Of a stretch of DNA of 7,595 nt, positions 1-5,983 are shown piece by piece; the stretch's first letter is position 1; each line of letters opens with the position of its first letter. The DNA is from Chloroflexota bacterium (GTDB lineage Bacteria; Chloroflexota; Dehalococcoidia; Bin125), in contig JAPUIR010000067.1 in NCBI GenBank assembly GCA_027296805.1, forward strand, positions 1 through 7,595, given 5' to 3'. A model generated the notes under the pieces. That model worked only from the letters and a program-made list of their open reading frames with translations, had not been told where the DNA came from and searched no databases. Both the position numbers and the translations under genes were made by a program.

Positions 1-713
1 AGCGCCTCGATCACTTCCGCGTCGGACCACGCCCGGGCCTCCACGACAGGCGGCACGACGAACAGCGCGAACTCTCCGCGCGGCGATTGGAAATGCTCCA
101 CCGCCTCCGCCGGCGACCCCTCCCAGACCTCCTCATGCAATTTCGTCAGCTCCCGTCCGACGACCAGCCTCGCCGCTGGCAGCACCTCGGCCAGCGCCGC
201 CAGCGTCGCTCCGATCCGGTGCGGCGACTCGAACACGATCGTGGGCTCGCCCAGCTCCGCGATCCGTGCGAACACCGTGCGACGCTCCCCCGCCTTCCGA
301 GGCGCGAACCCGATCGACCGGAACGTTCGGCCCCATACCCCAGCCACTGAGATCAGAGCCGCCACCGTCGACGGTCCCGCCACAGGCACGACACGCACCC
401 CTGCCTCCCGCGCAGCACGCACCAAGTCCTGTCCCGGGTCCGACAGGCCGGGAGTGCCCGCATCGCAGATCAGTGCGACATCCTGCCCAGCGCTGAGCGC
501 TGCGATCAGCCTTCCGGTCGTGCGGGATCGATTGCGGTCGTTGTACGGCGTCGGGCGTTTCGACACCCCGATGTGGCGCAGGAGCTTCCGCGCCAGGTCC
601 GAGCTCTCCGCCGCGATCACGTCCGCCTCGCCCAATACCCTGGCGGCTCGCGGCGTCAGGTCCTCCAGGTTGCCGATCGGCGTCGCGACGATGTACAGGG
701 TGCCCGGCACCAC
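1..713 (-). CDS. rsmI: 16S rRNA (cytidine-1402-2'-O)-methyltransferase RsmI, C-terminus cut by window edge
   Basis: RsmI uses S-adenosylmethionine to methylate the 2'-O of C1402 in the decoding centre of 16S rRNA, in the cytoplasm. Read from 713 on the - strand, the protein begins VVPGTLYIVATPIGNLEDLT, the family's N-terminal signature. DAGTPGLSDPG follows at about residues 84-94, then VPVAGPSTVAALI, an ESPHR motif and a RELTKLHEE motif, all in the order expected of tetrapyrrole-methylase-fold RsmI. About 237 codons are present with no stop; full proteins are usually about 270-290 residues, so only the C-terminal tail lies outside. Two adjacent GTG codons (711-713 and 708-710) can start the protein. 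GGAGG on the - strand (727-731) is 13 bases upstream, rather far, and a TATACT box lies between it and the start, so the message may be leaderless. It is divergent from the dehydrogenase at 787. The family call is very firm; the exact start is not. Confidence 0.95.
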   Translation of the reverse strand, partial: MVPGTLYIVATPIGNLEDLTPRAARVLGEADVIAAESSDLARKLLRHIGVSKRPTPYNDRNRSRTTGRLIAALSAGQDVALICDAGTPGLSDPGQDLVRAAREAGVRVVPVAGPSTVAALISVAGVWGRTFRSIGFAPRKAGERRTVFARIAELGEPTIVFESPHRIGATLAALAEVLPAARLVVGRELTKLHEEVWEGSPAEAVEHFQSPRGEFALFVVPPVVEARAWSDAEVIEA

Positions 714-716
714 CGC

Positions 717-722
717 AGTATA
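717..722 (-). promoter_or_regulatory. rsmI: Candidate -10 box of rsmI (TATACT)
   Basis: On the - strand TATACT matches the sigma-70-type -10 consensus at five of six positions and is one of very few AT-rich hexamers in the non-coding sequence. It ends 4 bases before the first GTG, so transcription would start at or just inside the start codons and give a leaderless mRNA. No good -35 is present at 16-18 bases (gcaagg at 17). This is inferred from the consensus only. Confidence 0.35.
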
Positions 723-786
723 TCGGCCTCCGCTCCAAGCCTTGCCCGTCGACTGACCGGCCACCACACTGCGGGCGGAGGTAACC

Positions 787-1587
787 ATGAGCGATCAGCC
801 CTTCTCCCTCGATGGCCACGTTGTCCTGGTCAGCGGTGCCGGGCGCGGCATGGGCTTCGAGACGGCCAAGCTGGTTGCCCGGCTCGGCGCAACCGTCGCC
901 ATGACCTCGCGCACCCAGGAACAACTCGAGGCTGCCGCCCAGTCCATCAGCGATACCGGTGGCGACGCGCACGCCTTCCGATTCGATGTCGGCGACGTGG
1001 ATCACCACAATGACCTCCTCGACCAGGTGGAAGCGCAATGCGGCCTCCTCACCGACCTCGTCAACGTCGCCGGCGTCAGCCCCAACCTGGAGCGCGCGGA
1101 GCGCCTCAACCCCGAGCAGTACGACGAGATTATGGACATCAACGGCCGCGGCACCTTCTTCATCTCCCAAGCGGCGGCCCAGCGCTGGATTCAGCGCGGC
1201 GTCGGCGGCTCAATCGTCACCGTCTCCTCGGTCAGCGCCGAGCATGGCCTGCCTCGCAACTCCGTCTACGCCATGAGCCGGGCCGCCGTCCAAGCCATGT
1301 CCAAATCGATGGCCGCCGAGTGGGGCTTCGCCCTCGAAGCGCCCATCCGCGTCAACTGCGTCGCCCCCGGCTTCATCGACACGCAGTTCATCGGCGACCT
1401 GCCCCCCTGGTACGTCAAGAAGACCCAGGACCACACCGCACTCCGACGCTGGGGCCGCGCCGAGGAGGTTGCGGGCGCCGTCGCCTACCTCCTCTCCGAC
1501 CTCGCCTCCTTCGTCACTGGCGAGGTGATCGCCGTCTCCGGCGGCTACGGCCTCTGGTCGCTCGACCCCGCTCCCAAGAAGAGCTAA
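787..1587 (+). CDS. Short-chain dehydrogenase/reductase (classical SDR, FabG-like) with Arg in place of the catalytic Lys
   Basis: Classical SDRs are cytoplasmic NAD(P)(H)-dependent oxidoreductases of alcohols, ketones and sugars; the substrate cannot be told here. The 266 residues match the usual 250-270. The Rossmann glycine motif is SGAGRGMG (16-23). S41-R42 after the second strand suggests NADP(H) preference. D67-V68 is the adenine-ring site, and NVAG (93-96) replaces the usual NNAG. N119 and S148 (in VSSVS) fit the catalytic Asn and Ser, and Y161 is the catalytic Tyr. The YxxxK motif reads YAMSR, so position 165 is Arg (cgg, 1279-1281). The C-terminal VTGEVIAVSGG matches the family. ATG 787 follows GGAGG (777-781) by 5 bases. 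The gene starts a run of + strand genes and is separated from the nitrilase by 85 bases containing a promoter-like box. FabG is possible, but no fatty-acid genes are nearby, so only the superfamily is certain. Confidence 0.93.
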   Translation: MSDQPFSLDGHVVLVSGAGRGMGFETAKLVARLGATVAMTSRTQEQLEAAAQSISDTGGDAHAFRFDVGDVDHHNDLLDQVEAQCGLLTDLVNVAGVSPNLERAERLNPEQYDEIMDINGRGTFFISQAAAQRWIQRGVGGSIVTVSSVSAEHGLPRNSVYAMSRAAVQAMSKSMAAEWGFALEAPIRVNCVAPGFIDTQFIGDLPPWYVKKTQDHTALRRWGRAEEVAGAVAYLLSDLASFVTGEVIAVSGGYGLWSLDPAPKKS

Positions 1588-1640
1588 GCACGAGCGCACG
1601 ACCCGCTACGAAGGCTCCGAACCAGGTCCAGCTCGCCTCG

Positions 1641-1646
1641 TATACT
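1641..1646 (+). promoter_or_regulatory. Candidate -10 box for the nitrilase / P1 hydrolase pair
   Basis: TATACT lies in the 85-base gap after the dehydrogenase. A start of transcription about 7 bases downstream would leave a leader of about 20 bases, with room for the GGGAGG ribosome site. The hexamer is the same as the one before rsmI on the other strand. No convincing -35 is present at 16-18 bases, so confidence is modest. If real, it uncouples the nitrilase from the dehydrogenase. Confidence 0.35.
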
Positions 1647-1672
1647 CCCCAACGGACGCAGGGAGGATCACC

Positions 1673-2659
1673 GTGGCCCAGTCGAAACCCGGTTTGAAAC
1701 CGAACCCTAGCTCTGAATGGCCCGAGCCGTTCGTCGCGGCGGCCGTGCAGGCCCCGCCCTCCATCGGCGACCTCGCGACCGGCGTCGACCGCGCCGTCGA
1801 CCACATCCGTTCCGCCGCCAAAGAGGGCGCGCGTCTCATCGTCTTCCCCGAGACCTGGCTGCCCGGCTATCCCTATTTCCACGGCTACCCGCGCGACCCC
1901 GGCTTCCGCGATCTTTACGACAGCCTCTTCGTCAACTCCGTCACCGTGCCCGGTCCCCAGATCGACCGCATCGCCGCCGCCGCCAAACGCGCCAAGGCCA
2001 CGGTCGTCATCGGCGTCAACGAGCGGGATGAGCAGGGCGGAACGCTCTACAACACGCTGGTCTACATCGGTGCCAATGGGAAGCTGCTGGGCAAGCATCG
2101 CAAGCTCGTCCCCACCCTCTCGGAGCGGCTGATCTGGGGCCGTGGCGACGGCTCCGACCTCGACGTCTACGACTCCGACGTCGGCCGCCTCGGCGGTCTC
2201 ATTTGCTACGAGCACCAGATGGCCCCGGCTCGCTACGCGCTCGCCGGCTTGGGCGCACAGATTCACGCCTCTGTCTGGCCTGGCTACGACTTTCTCCACC
2301 CGATCGTGGACGCCGCCACCCGCCACCTCTCCTACGAGAACGCCTGCTTCGTCGTCGTGGCGCGCGAGGTCATGTCGCCCGACCGACTCCCGCCCGGTAC
2401 GCCTCTTGCCGAGGAGCCGATCTGGGACATGCATGGCGGCAGCGCCATCATCGCGCCCGGCGGCAAATACCTGGCGGGCCCCGTCTTCGACGAGGAGACC
2501 ACCGTCTACGCCGAGATCGACCTGCGCTCCACGATCGAATCCAAGCGCTGGGTCGACTCGGTGGGCCACTACGCCCGCCCCGACGTCTTCCAACTCCAGT
2601 GGGACAAGTCCCCCAAGCAGCCCCTCCTCATCCACGATGGCTCCGGCGCCAGTGCCTAG
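1673..2659 (+). CDS. Nitrilase-family carbon-nitrogen hydrolase
   Basis: Members hydrolyse nitriles to carboxylic acid and ammonia, or cleave related C-N bonds, in the cytoplasm through a Glu-Lys-Cys triad. All three are visible in 328 residues: E60 in FPETWLPGYPYF, K144 in GKHRKLVPT and C178 in GGLICYEHQMAPARYAL. The second conserved Glu is E151 in the TLSERLIWG segment, followed by GRGDGSDL, typical of true nitrilases (branch 1) rather than amidases or NAD synthetase domains. IHASVWPG (about 195-202) also fits aliphatic nitrilases. Cys is followed by Tyr where many nitrilases have Trp, which may affect specificity. Start is GTG 1673, with GGGAGG (1661-1666) 6 bases upstream. The 3' end overlaps the P1 hydrolase by 23 bases, suggesting coupled translation and a shared pathway. 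Cyanide dihydratase or cyanide hydratase activity is an alternative; the actual substrate cannot be predicted. Confidence 0.93.
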   Translation: MAQSKPGLKPNPSSEWPEPFVAAAVQAPPSIGDLATGVDRAVDHIRSAAKEGARLIVFPETWLPGYPYFHGYPRDPGFRDLYDSLFVNSVTVPGPQIDRIAAAAKRAKATVVIGVNERDEQGGTLYNTLVYIGANGKLLGKHRKLVPTLSERLIWGRGDGSDLDVYDSDVGRLGGLICYEHQMAPARYALAGLGAQIHASVWPGYDFLHPIVDAATRHLSYENACFVVVAREVMSPDRLPPGTPLAEEPIWDMHGGSAIIAPGGKYLAGPVFDEETTVYAEIDLRSTIESKRWVDSVGHYARPDVFQLQWDKSPKQPLLIHDGSGASA

Positions 2660-3728
2660 CGGCCCGCTCGACGCCATCACCGACGTTCCCGGCATCAAGG
2701 TCGGCCACTGGACCGATCGCCGCCGAGCGACCGGCTGTACCGTCGTCCTCGCCCCAGACGGCGCCTCCCCCGGCTACACCAACCCCGGCGGCGCCCCCGG
2801 CACAATCGATACCGACCTCCTCCGCCCCGAGAACCGCATCCCTCTTGTCCACGCCGTCCTCCTCAGTGGGGGCAGCGCCTACGGCCTGGAGGCGGCCGCC
2901 GGCGTGCGCGCCCAGCTCCGCGACGACGGCATCGGCTTTGGCATGGGCGAGGGCATCACGCTCATGCCCATCGTCGTCGGCGCCATCGTCTTCGATCTCG
3001 GCCTCGGCTCCGGCAGCGCCTATCCCACGATCGAGAGTGGCCGTCGCGCGGTCCGCCGCGCGAAGGGCGGACGTGTCGAGCAAGGCTCTGTCGGCGTCGG
3101 CACGGGCTGCACCGTCGGCAAGCTCGGTGCCCGCGACCGCTGGATCAAATCTGGCCTGGGCACCGCCTCCGTTCGACACTCATCCGGCCTCGTCGTCGGC
3201 GCGATCGTCGCCCCCAACGCCGTGGGCGACGTTTACGACCCCGACACCGGCGAACTGCTCGCCGCTCCACGCGGCAACCGCCGCGGCTCGATGACCCCCG
3301 CCAACGAACTCCTCCTGCGAAAGCCGCTAGCGGATTACCTCGCCGAGGCCGATCAGATGCGCCGCACCCAAGCCGGCATTGCCGACGTGCCCACCAACAC
3401 GACCATCGGCTGCGTCGCCACCAACGCCCGCCTCACCAAAGCGGAGGCGACCCGACTCGCGATCATGGCCAACGATGGCCTCTCTGCCTCCATCCGTCCC
3501 GCCCATACCCCCGCCGACGGCGACACGATCTTCGCCCTCGCCACCGGCGAACTCGATCTCCCCGTGGACCAAACACCGAACCTACTCACCCTCCTTGGCT
3601 CCATGGCCGCGACCGCCGTCGGCCGCGCCATCGTCAACGGCATCAACAGCGCCACCGGCCTCGCCGGCGTCCCCTCCGCTCGTGAGTGGCGCTCCCGCCC
3701 CAGGCGATCCCGCCCTCGAACTGGCTGA
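2637..3728 (+). CDS. P1-family self-processing hydrolase (NylC / DmpA-like aminopeptidase or amidase)
   Basis: The family makes a precursor that cuts itself into alpha and beta chains and exposes an N-terminal nucleophile; members include DmpA L-aminopeptidase/D-esterase, beta-peptidyl aminopeptidases and the nylon-oligomer hydrolase NylC. The 363 residues match (355-375 usual). AITDVPGIKVGHW opens the protein, followed by TNPGGAPGT, LLSGGSAYGLEAA and VGTGCTVGKLG. TNTTIGCVATNA places a likely cut between N254 and T255, as in NylC (N266/T267 from memory), giving chains of about 254 and 109 residues. DGD at 294-296 lies 39 and 41 residues after T255, the spacing of NylC D306 and D308. This favours a Thr-nucleophile NylC type over Ser-type DmpA. 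ATG 2637 lies inside the nitrilase gene with no clear ribosome site; GTG 2652 is an alternative. The last 17 residues are Arg-rich. Substrate (peptide, cyclic amide, oligoamide) is unknown. Confidence 0.9.
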   Translation: MAPAPVPSGPLDAITDVPGIKVGHWTDRRRATGCTVVLAPDGASPGYTNPGGAPGTIDTDLLRPENRIPLVHAVLLSGGSAYGLEAAAGVRAQLRDDGIGFGMGEGITLMPIVVGAIVFDLGLGSGSAYPTIESGRRAVRRAKGGRVEQGSVGVGTGCTVGKLGARDRWIKSGLGTASVRHSSGLVVGAIVAPNAVGDVYDPDTGELLAAPRGNRRGSMTPANELLLRKPLADYLAEADQMRRTQAGIADVPTNTTIGCVATNARLTKAEATRLAIMANDGLSASIRPAHTPADGDTIFALATGELDLPVDQTPNLLTLLGSMAATAVGRAIVNGINSATGLAGVPSAREWRSRPRRSRPRTG

Positions 3729-3784
3729 GGCTTCCGTCCAAGGATCGGATGCGCGAGCATGGGGCCGCCCGGAGGACACCGCGC

Positions 3785-4579
3785 ATGACGACTGAACGCC
3801 CCGATCGGCCCTTTATCCTCGTCACCAACGACGACGGCATCGAAGCCGACGGTATCTGGTACCTCGCCGAGGCCCTGCTCGAAGTCGGCGACGTCATGAT
3901 CTGCGCCCCCGCCTTCCAGCAGTCGGGCACAGGCACTTCCTTCACCCTCCACCGCGACCTCCACTCGGAGCGCGTCCAGAGCCGTGTCGAGGCGATCGAC
4001 GCCTACCAGGTCGATGGCACGCCCGGCGATGCTGTCACCGTCGGGCTGCGGCAGTACGCCAAACCGCGCCGGGTGCACATGATCGTGTCGGGCCTCAATC
4101 CCGGCGCCAACCTTGGGCGCGACGCCATCCACTCCGGCACCGTGGGTGGCGCCATGCAAGGCCATCACCGCGGCCTGCCCTCCCTCGCCGTCTCCCTCGC
4201 CTCCATGGAGTTCGACCACATGCGCGCGGCCGCTGCAGTCGGCGCGCGTATCGCGGGCCGCCTCTGGGACTCGGGCAACACCGCCTTCCTCAACGTCAAC
4301 ATCCCTAACCGGCCCTTGTCGGAGCTCAACGACCTCCAGGTCACGCGCATGGCCCAGGCCAGCGTCCAGAGCCTGATCGAAGAGGTCGACGAGTCCGGCC
4401 GCATCACGCGGCGTCTCGTCCACCGCGACGACTTCCGGGTTCAGGAGGGCACCGACGCCTGGGCGGTCCGCAACGGCATCATCTCCGTCACTCCCATCCA
4501 CACCGACCTCACTGCCCACCACATCCTCGATTCCACCCTCGCCCTCTTCTCCGAAGGCTTTACTCTGCCCTCCGCCTGA
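3785..4579 (+). CDS. surE: 5'/3'-nucleotidase SurE (survival protein)
   Basis: SurE is a cytoplasmic metal-dependent phosphatase that removes phosphate from nucleoside 5'- and 3'-monophosphates and is linked to stationary-phase and stress survival. The 264 residues carry the family's motifs in order: ILVTNDDGIEADG (11-23) with the metal-binding D16-D17, QSGTGTSFTL with S47, VDGTPGDAVTVGL (76-88), and SGLNPGANLG (102-111) with N105, followed by HSGTVGGAMQGHHRGLPSLA. These match the Asp-Asp-Ser-Asn metal site. The usual APDR before QSG is APAFQQSG here, a small divergence. ATG 3785 is chosen because GGAGG (3771-3775) is 9 bases upstream and SurE proteins start close to the TNDDG strand. An in-frame ATG at 3749 would add 12 residues after a weaker AAGG. 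It lies 56 bases after the P1 hydrolase and may be co-transcribed with it. Confidence 0.95.
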   Translation: MTTERPDRPFILVTNDDGIEADGIWYLAEALLEVGDVMICAPAFQQSGTGTSFTLHRDLHSERVQSRVEAIDAYQVDGTPGDAVTVGLRQYAKPRRVHMIVSGLNPGANLGRDAIHSGTVGGAMQGHHRGLPSLAVSLASMEFDHMRAAAAVGARIAGRLWDSGNTAFLNVNIPNRPLSELNDLQVTRMAQASVQSLIEEVDESGRITRRLVHRDDFRVQEGTDAWAVRNGIISVTPIHTDLTAHHILDSTLALFSEGFTLPSA

Positions 4580-4587
4580 ATCCTGCG

Positions 4588-4596
4588 TGATAACAT
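4588..4596 (+). promoter_or_regulatory. Candidate extended -10 promoter element for yebC-ruvC-ruvA
   Basis: TGATAACAT contains TG, one base, then TAACAT (four of six positions of TATAAT), an extended -10 arrangement. It sits in the 80-base gap between surE and yebC, and transcription would start near 4603, about 57 bases before the yebC ATG. There is no -35 of note, which extended -10 promoters tolerate. The downstream leader is very GC-rich. Confidence 0.35.
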
Positions 4597-4659
4597 CGCG
4601 ATGGCGGCGGGCGTGCGGCTCTCTGGGCGCGGGCCCCCGGCGGCGACGGAGGAATCCTG

Positions 4660-5412
4660 ATGTCCGGCCATTCCAAGTGGTCCCAAATCAAGCGCAAGAA
4701 GGGCGCCAACGACGCCAAGCGCAGTCAGCTCTTCACCAAAGTCGGACGTGAAATCACCGTTGCCGCCCGCTCCGGTGGCCCCGACCCCGACGTCAACTCC
4801 ACTCTCCGCATGGCAATCAGCAAGGCGCGCCAGGCTAATATGCCCAAGGCCAACGTTGACCGCGCCATCGAGCGCGCCGCCAGCTCCTCCGACGCCGACA
4901 ACTTCCACGAGATCCGCTATGAGGGCTACGGCCCCGGCGGCGTCGCTCTCCTCATCGAGACACTCACGGACAACCGCAATCGCACTGTCTCCGAAGTCCG
5001 CTCCACCCTCACCAAGGCCGGAGGCAACATGGCGGAGGCCGGCAGCGTCGCTTGGAACTTCAGCCAGCGTGGCGTCATCACCATCGACATCGAGTCCGAC
5101 GACGACCCCGACCAGATCGGACTCGAGGCCATCGACGCGGGGGCCGAAGACGTCGAGGTCGAGGACACACTGATCGAGGTCTTCACCGCGCCGCGCGACA
5201 CGGAGTCCGTCCGCCACGCCCTCGAGGAGGCCGGCGTCGCCATCAGTGCCGCGGAGGTGACCTGGCATCCAGGCACCACCGTGGAGCTCGAGGACGCCAA
5301 GGCGCGCAGCCTCCTCAAGCTGATCGATTCCCTCGAAGACCTCGACGACGTCCAAAACGTCGCCACCAACGCCGACTTCCCTGAATCGGTCTTCGCGGAA
5401 GTCGAAGCCTGA
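4660..5412 (+). CDS. yebC: YebC/PmpR/TACO1-family protein
   Basis: YebC-family proteins are cytoplasmic. They were first described as DNA-binding transcriptional regulators (PmpR) and, more recently and in relatives such as mitochondrial TACO1, as factors helping ribosomes through difficult sequences such as proline runs. The 250 residues match the usual length. MSGHSKWSQIKRKKGAND, LFTKVGREITVAAR, NMPKANVDRAI, IRYEGYGPGGVALLIE, LTDNRNRTVSEVRS and the AGSVAWNF motif appear in the order typical of the family, and an acidic C-terminal domain follows. ATG 4660 follows GGAGG (4648-4652) by 7 bases. The gene leads a run with ruvC (19-base gap) and ruvA; yebC next to ruvC is a common bacterial arrangement. 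Identity is firm; which of the two proposed roles applies here is not shown by the sequence. Confidence 0.96.
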   Translation: MSGHSKWSQIKRKKGANDAKRSQLFTKVGREITVAARSGGPDPDVNSTLRMAISKARQANMPKANVDRAIERAASSSDADNFHEIRYEGYGPGGVALLIETLTDNRNRTVSEVRSTLTKAGGNMAEAGSVAWNFSQRGVITIDIESDDDPDQIGLEAIDAGAEDVEVEDTLIEVFTAPRDTESVRHALEEAGVAISAAEVTWHPGTTVELEDAKARSLLKLIDSLEDLDDVQNVATNADFPESVFAEVEA

Positions 5413-5420
5413 GCCCGCCC

Positions 5421-5425
5421 GGAGG
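5421..5425 (+). promoter_or_regulatory. ruvC: Shine-Dalgarno site that points to an ATC start for ruvC
   Basis: GGAGG sits 6 bases before ATC 5432-5434. The same pentamer and a similar spacing precede the dehydrogenase (5 bases), yebC (7) and surE (9) starts. The first ATG in the ruvC frame (5480) is 54 bases further on and has no such site. This decides the start of ruvC. Confidence 0.7.
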
Positions 5426-5431
5426 TATCCC

Positions 5432-5983
5432 ATCCGCGTTCTCGGCGTCGATCCTGGGCTCAAGATCACCGGCTGGGGCATGTTCGTCCTCAGCGACTCT
5501 CAGATCGGCACCCGCACCGGGTCGATCAAACTCCCGGCCCGCCTCGACACCGCCTTCCGCCTGCGAGCCATCGTGGAACAACTCACGGAGGTGATCGACC
5601 AGCACCACCCCGATGTCGTGGCGGTCGAAAGCCCCTTCGTCAAAAGCAACGTCCGGGCCGCGCTCGCCCTCGGGCGCGCGCAGGCCGCTGCCTTCATCGC
5701 CGCCGCCCTCCGCGACCGTCCCGTCTTCGAATACGCCCCCAGAGAGGTGAAGCTCGCCGTGGCGGGCGACGGCAACGCCGACAAGGAAGTCGTCGCCGCC
5801 GCCCTTGCCCTCGAACTAGGCCTCGAACGAGGCCTCGAACCGGGCGTCGCCGCGCCACCCACCCTCCTCGATGAATCCGACGCCCTCGCCGTGGCCTATT
5901 GCCACTACCTGCTTACGAGGGACAAGCAGCTTGCAAGCGACGAATTGCTGACTCGGGACCAGCTCAAAGCGGCGGCGGAATGA
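5432..5983 (+). CDS. ruvC: Crossover junction endodeoxyribonuclease RuvC, apparent ATC start
   Basis: RuvC is the dimeric, magnesium-dependent nuclease that resolves Holliday junctions in recombination repair. Counted from ATC 5432 there are 183 residues (E. coli 173). The protein opens IRVLGVDPGLKITGWG, with catalytic D7. E66 lies in VVAVESPFVKSN, and D147 and D150 in LLDESDALA complete the four acidic catalytic residues; D7 and E66 match E. coli numbering. FEYAPREVKLAVAGDGNADK is also family-typical. ATG 5480 would remove D7 and the first strand. Between the in-frame stop at 5321-5323 and 5480 there is no ATG, GTG or TTG in this frame. A tandem 12-base repeat (5810-5845) enlarges the loop before D147 by about 9 residues. 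The 19-base gap from yebC and ATGA overlap with ruvA indicate one operon. An error in the third base of the start codon (true ATG) cannot be excluded. Confidence 0.9.
   Translation: MRVLGVDPGLKITGWGMFVLSDSQIGTRTGSIKLPARLDTAFRLRAIVEQLTEVIDQHHPDVVAVESPFVKSNVRAALALGRAQAAAFIAAALRDRPVFEYAPREVKLAVAGDGNADKEVVAAALALELGLERGLEPGVAAPPTLLDESDALAVAYCHYLLTRDKQLASDELLTRDQLKAAAE
5810..5845 (+). repeat. Three tandem 12-base units inside ruvC
   Basis: The units are ctcgaactaggc, ctcgaacgaggc and ctcgaaccgggc. They differ only at bases 8-9 and encode LELG, LERG and LEPG at residues 127-138 of RuvC. The repeat accounts for most of the extra length between the last Lys-containing motif and the DxxD motif relative to E. 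coli RuvC. Confidence 0.85.

Noticed and set aside
742..770. TTGCCC - 17 bases - CACACT as a promoter for the dehydrogenase
   Set aside because: The -35-like hexamer is fair, but the -10 matches only three of six positions; I cannot support it as a feature.
133..1170. 345-residue open frame on the - strand
   Set aside because: It spans rsmI in the wrong frame and the dehydrogenase in antisense. The translation is low-complexity and matches nothing known; GC-rich DNA gives long chance frames.
2142..2636. N-terminal extension of the P1 hydrolase into the nitrilase gene
   Set aside because: The frame is open upstream of 2637, but the extension is Ser/Thr/Pro-rich noise, and family proteins start at about ITDVPG near 2680.
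1514..2698. 394-residue antisense open frame over the nitrilase
   Set aside because: It is a mirror of the strongly C-ending codons of the nitrilase; its sequence is rich in Gly, Ala, Val and Asp without motifs and it has no clear ribosome site.
3749..3784. Earlier ATG start for surE
   Set aside because: It would add 12 residues that do not fit the family, and GGAGG at 3771-3775 is placed for ATG 3785.
3353..4522. 389-residue antisense open frame over the P1 hydrolase and surE
   Set aside because: Out-of-frame mirror of two genes with clear motifs on the + strand.
4441..5481. 346-residue antisense open frame over yebC
   Set aside because: Antisense mirror; yebC on the + strand has full family motifs and a ribosome site.
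5480..5482. ATG 5480 as the ruvC start
   Set aside because: It removes the first strand and catalytic D7, has no ribosome site, and leaves GGAGG at 5421-5425 unexplained.
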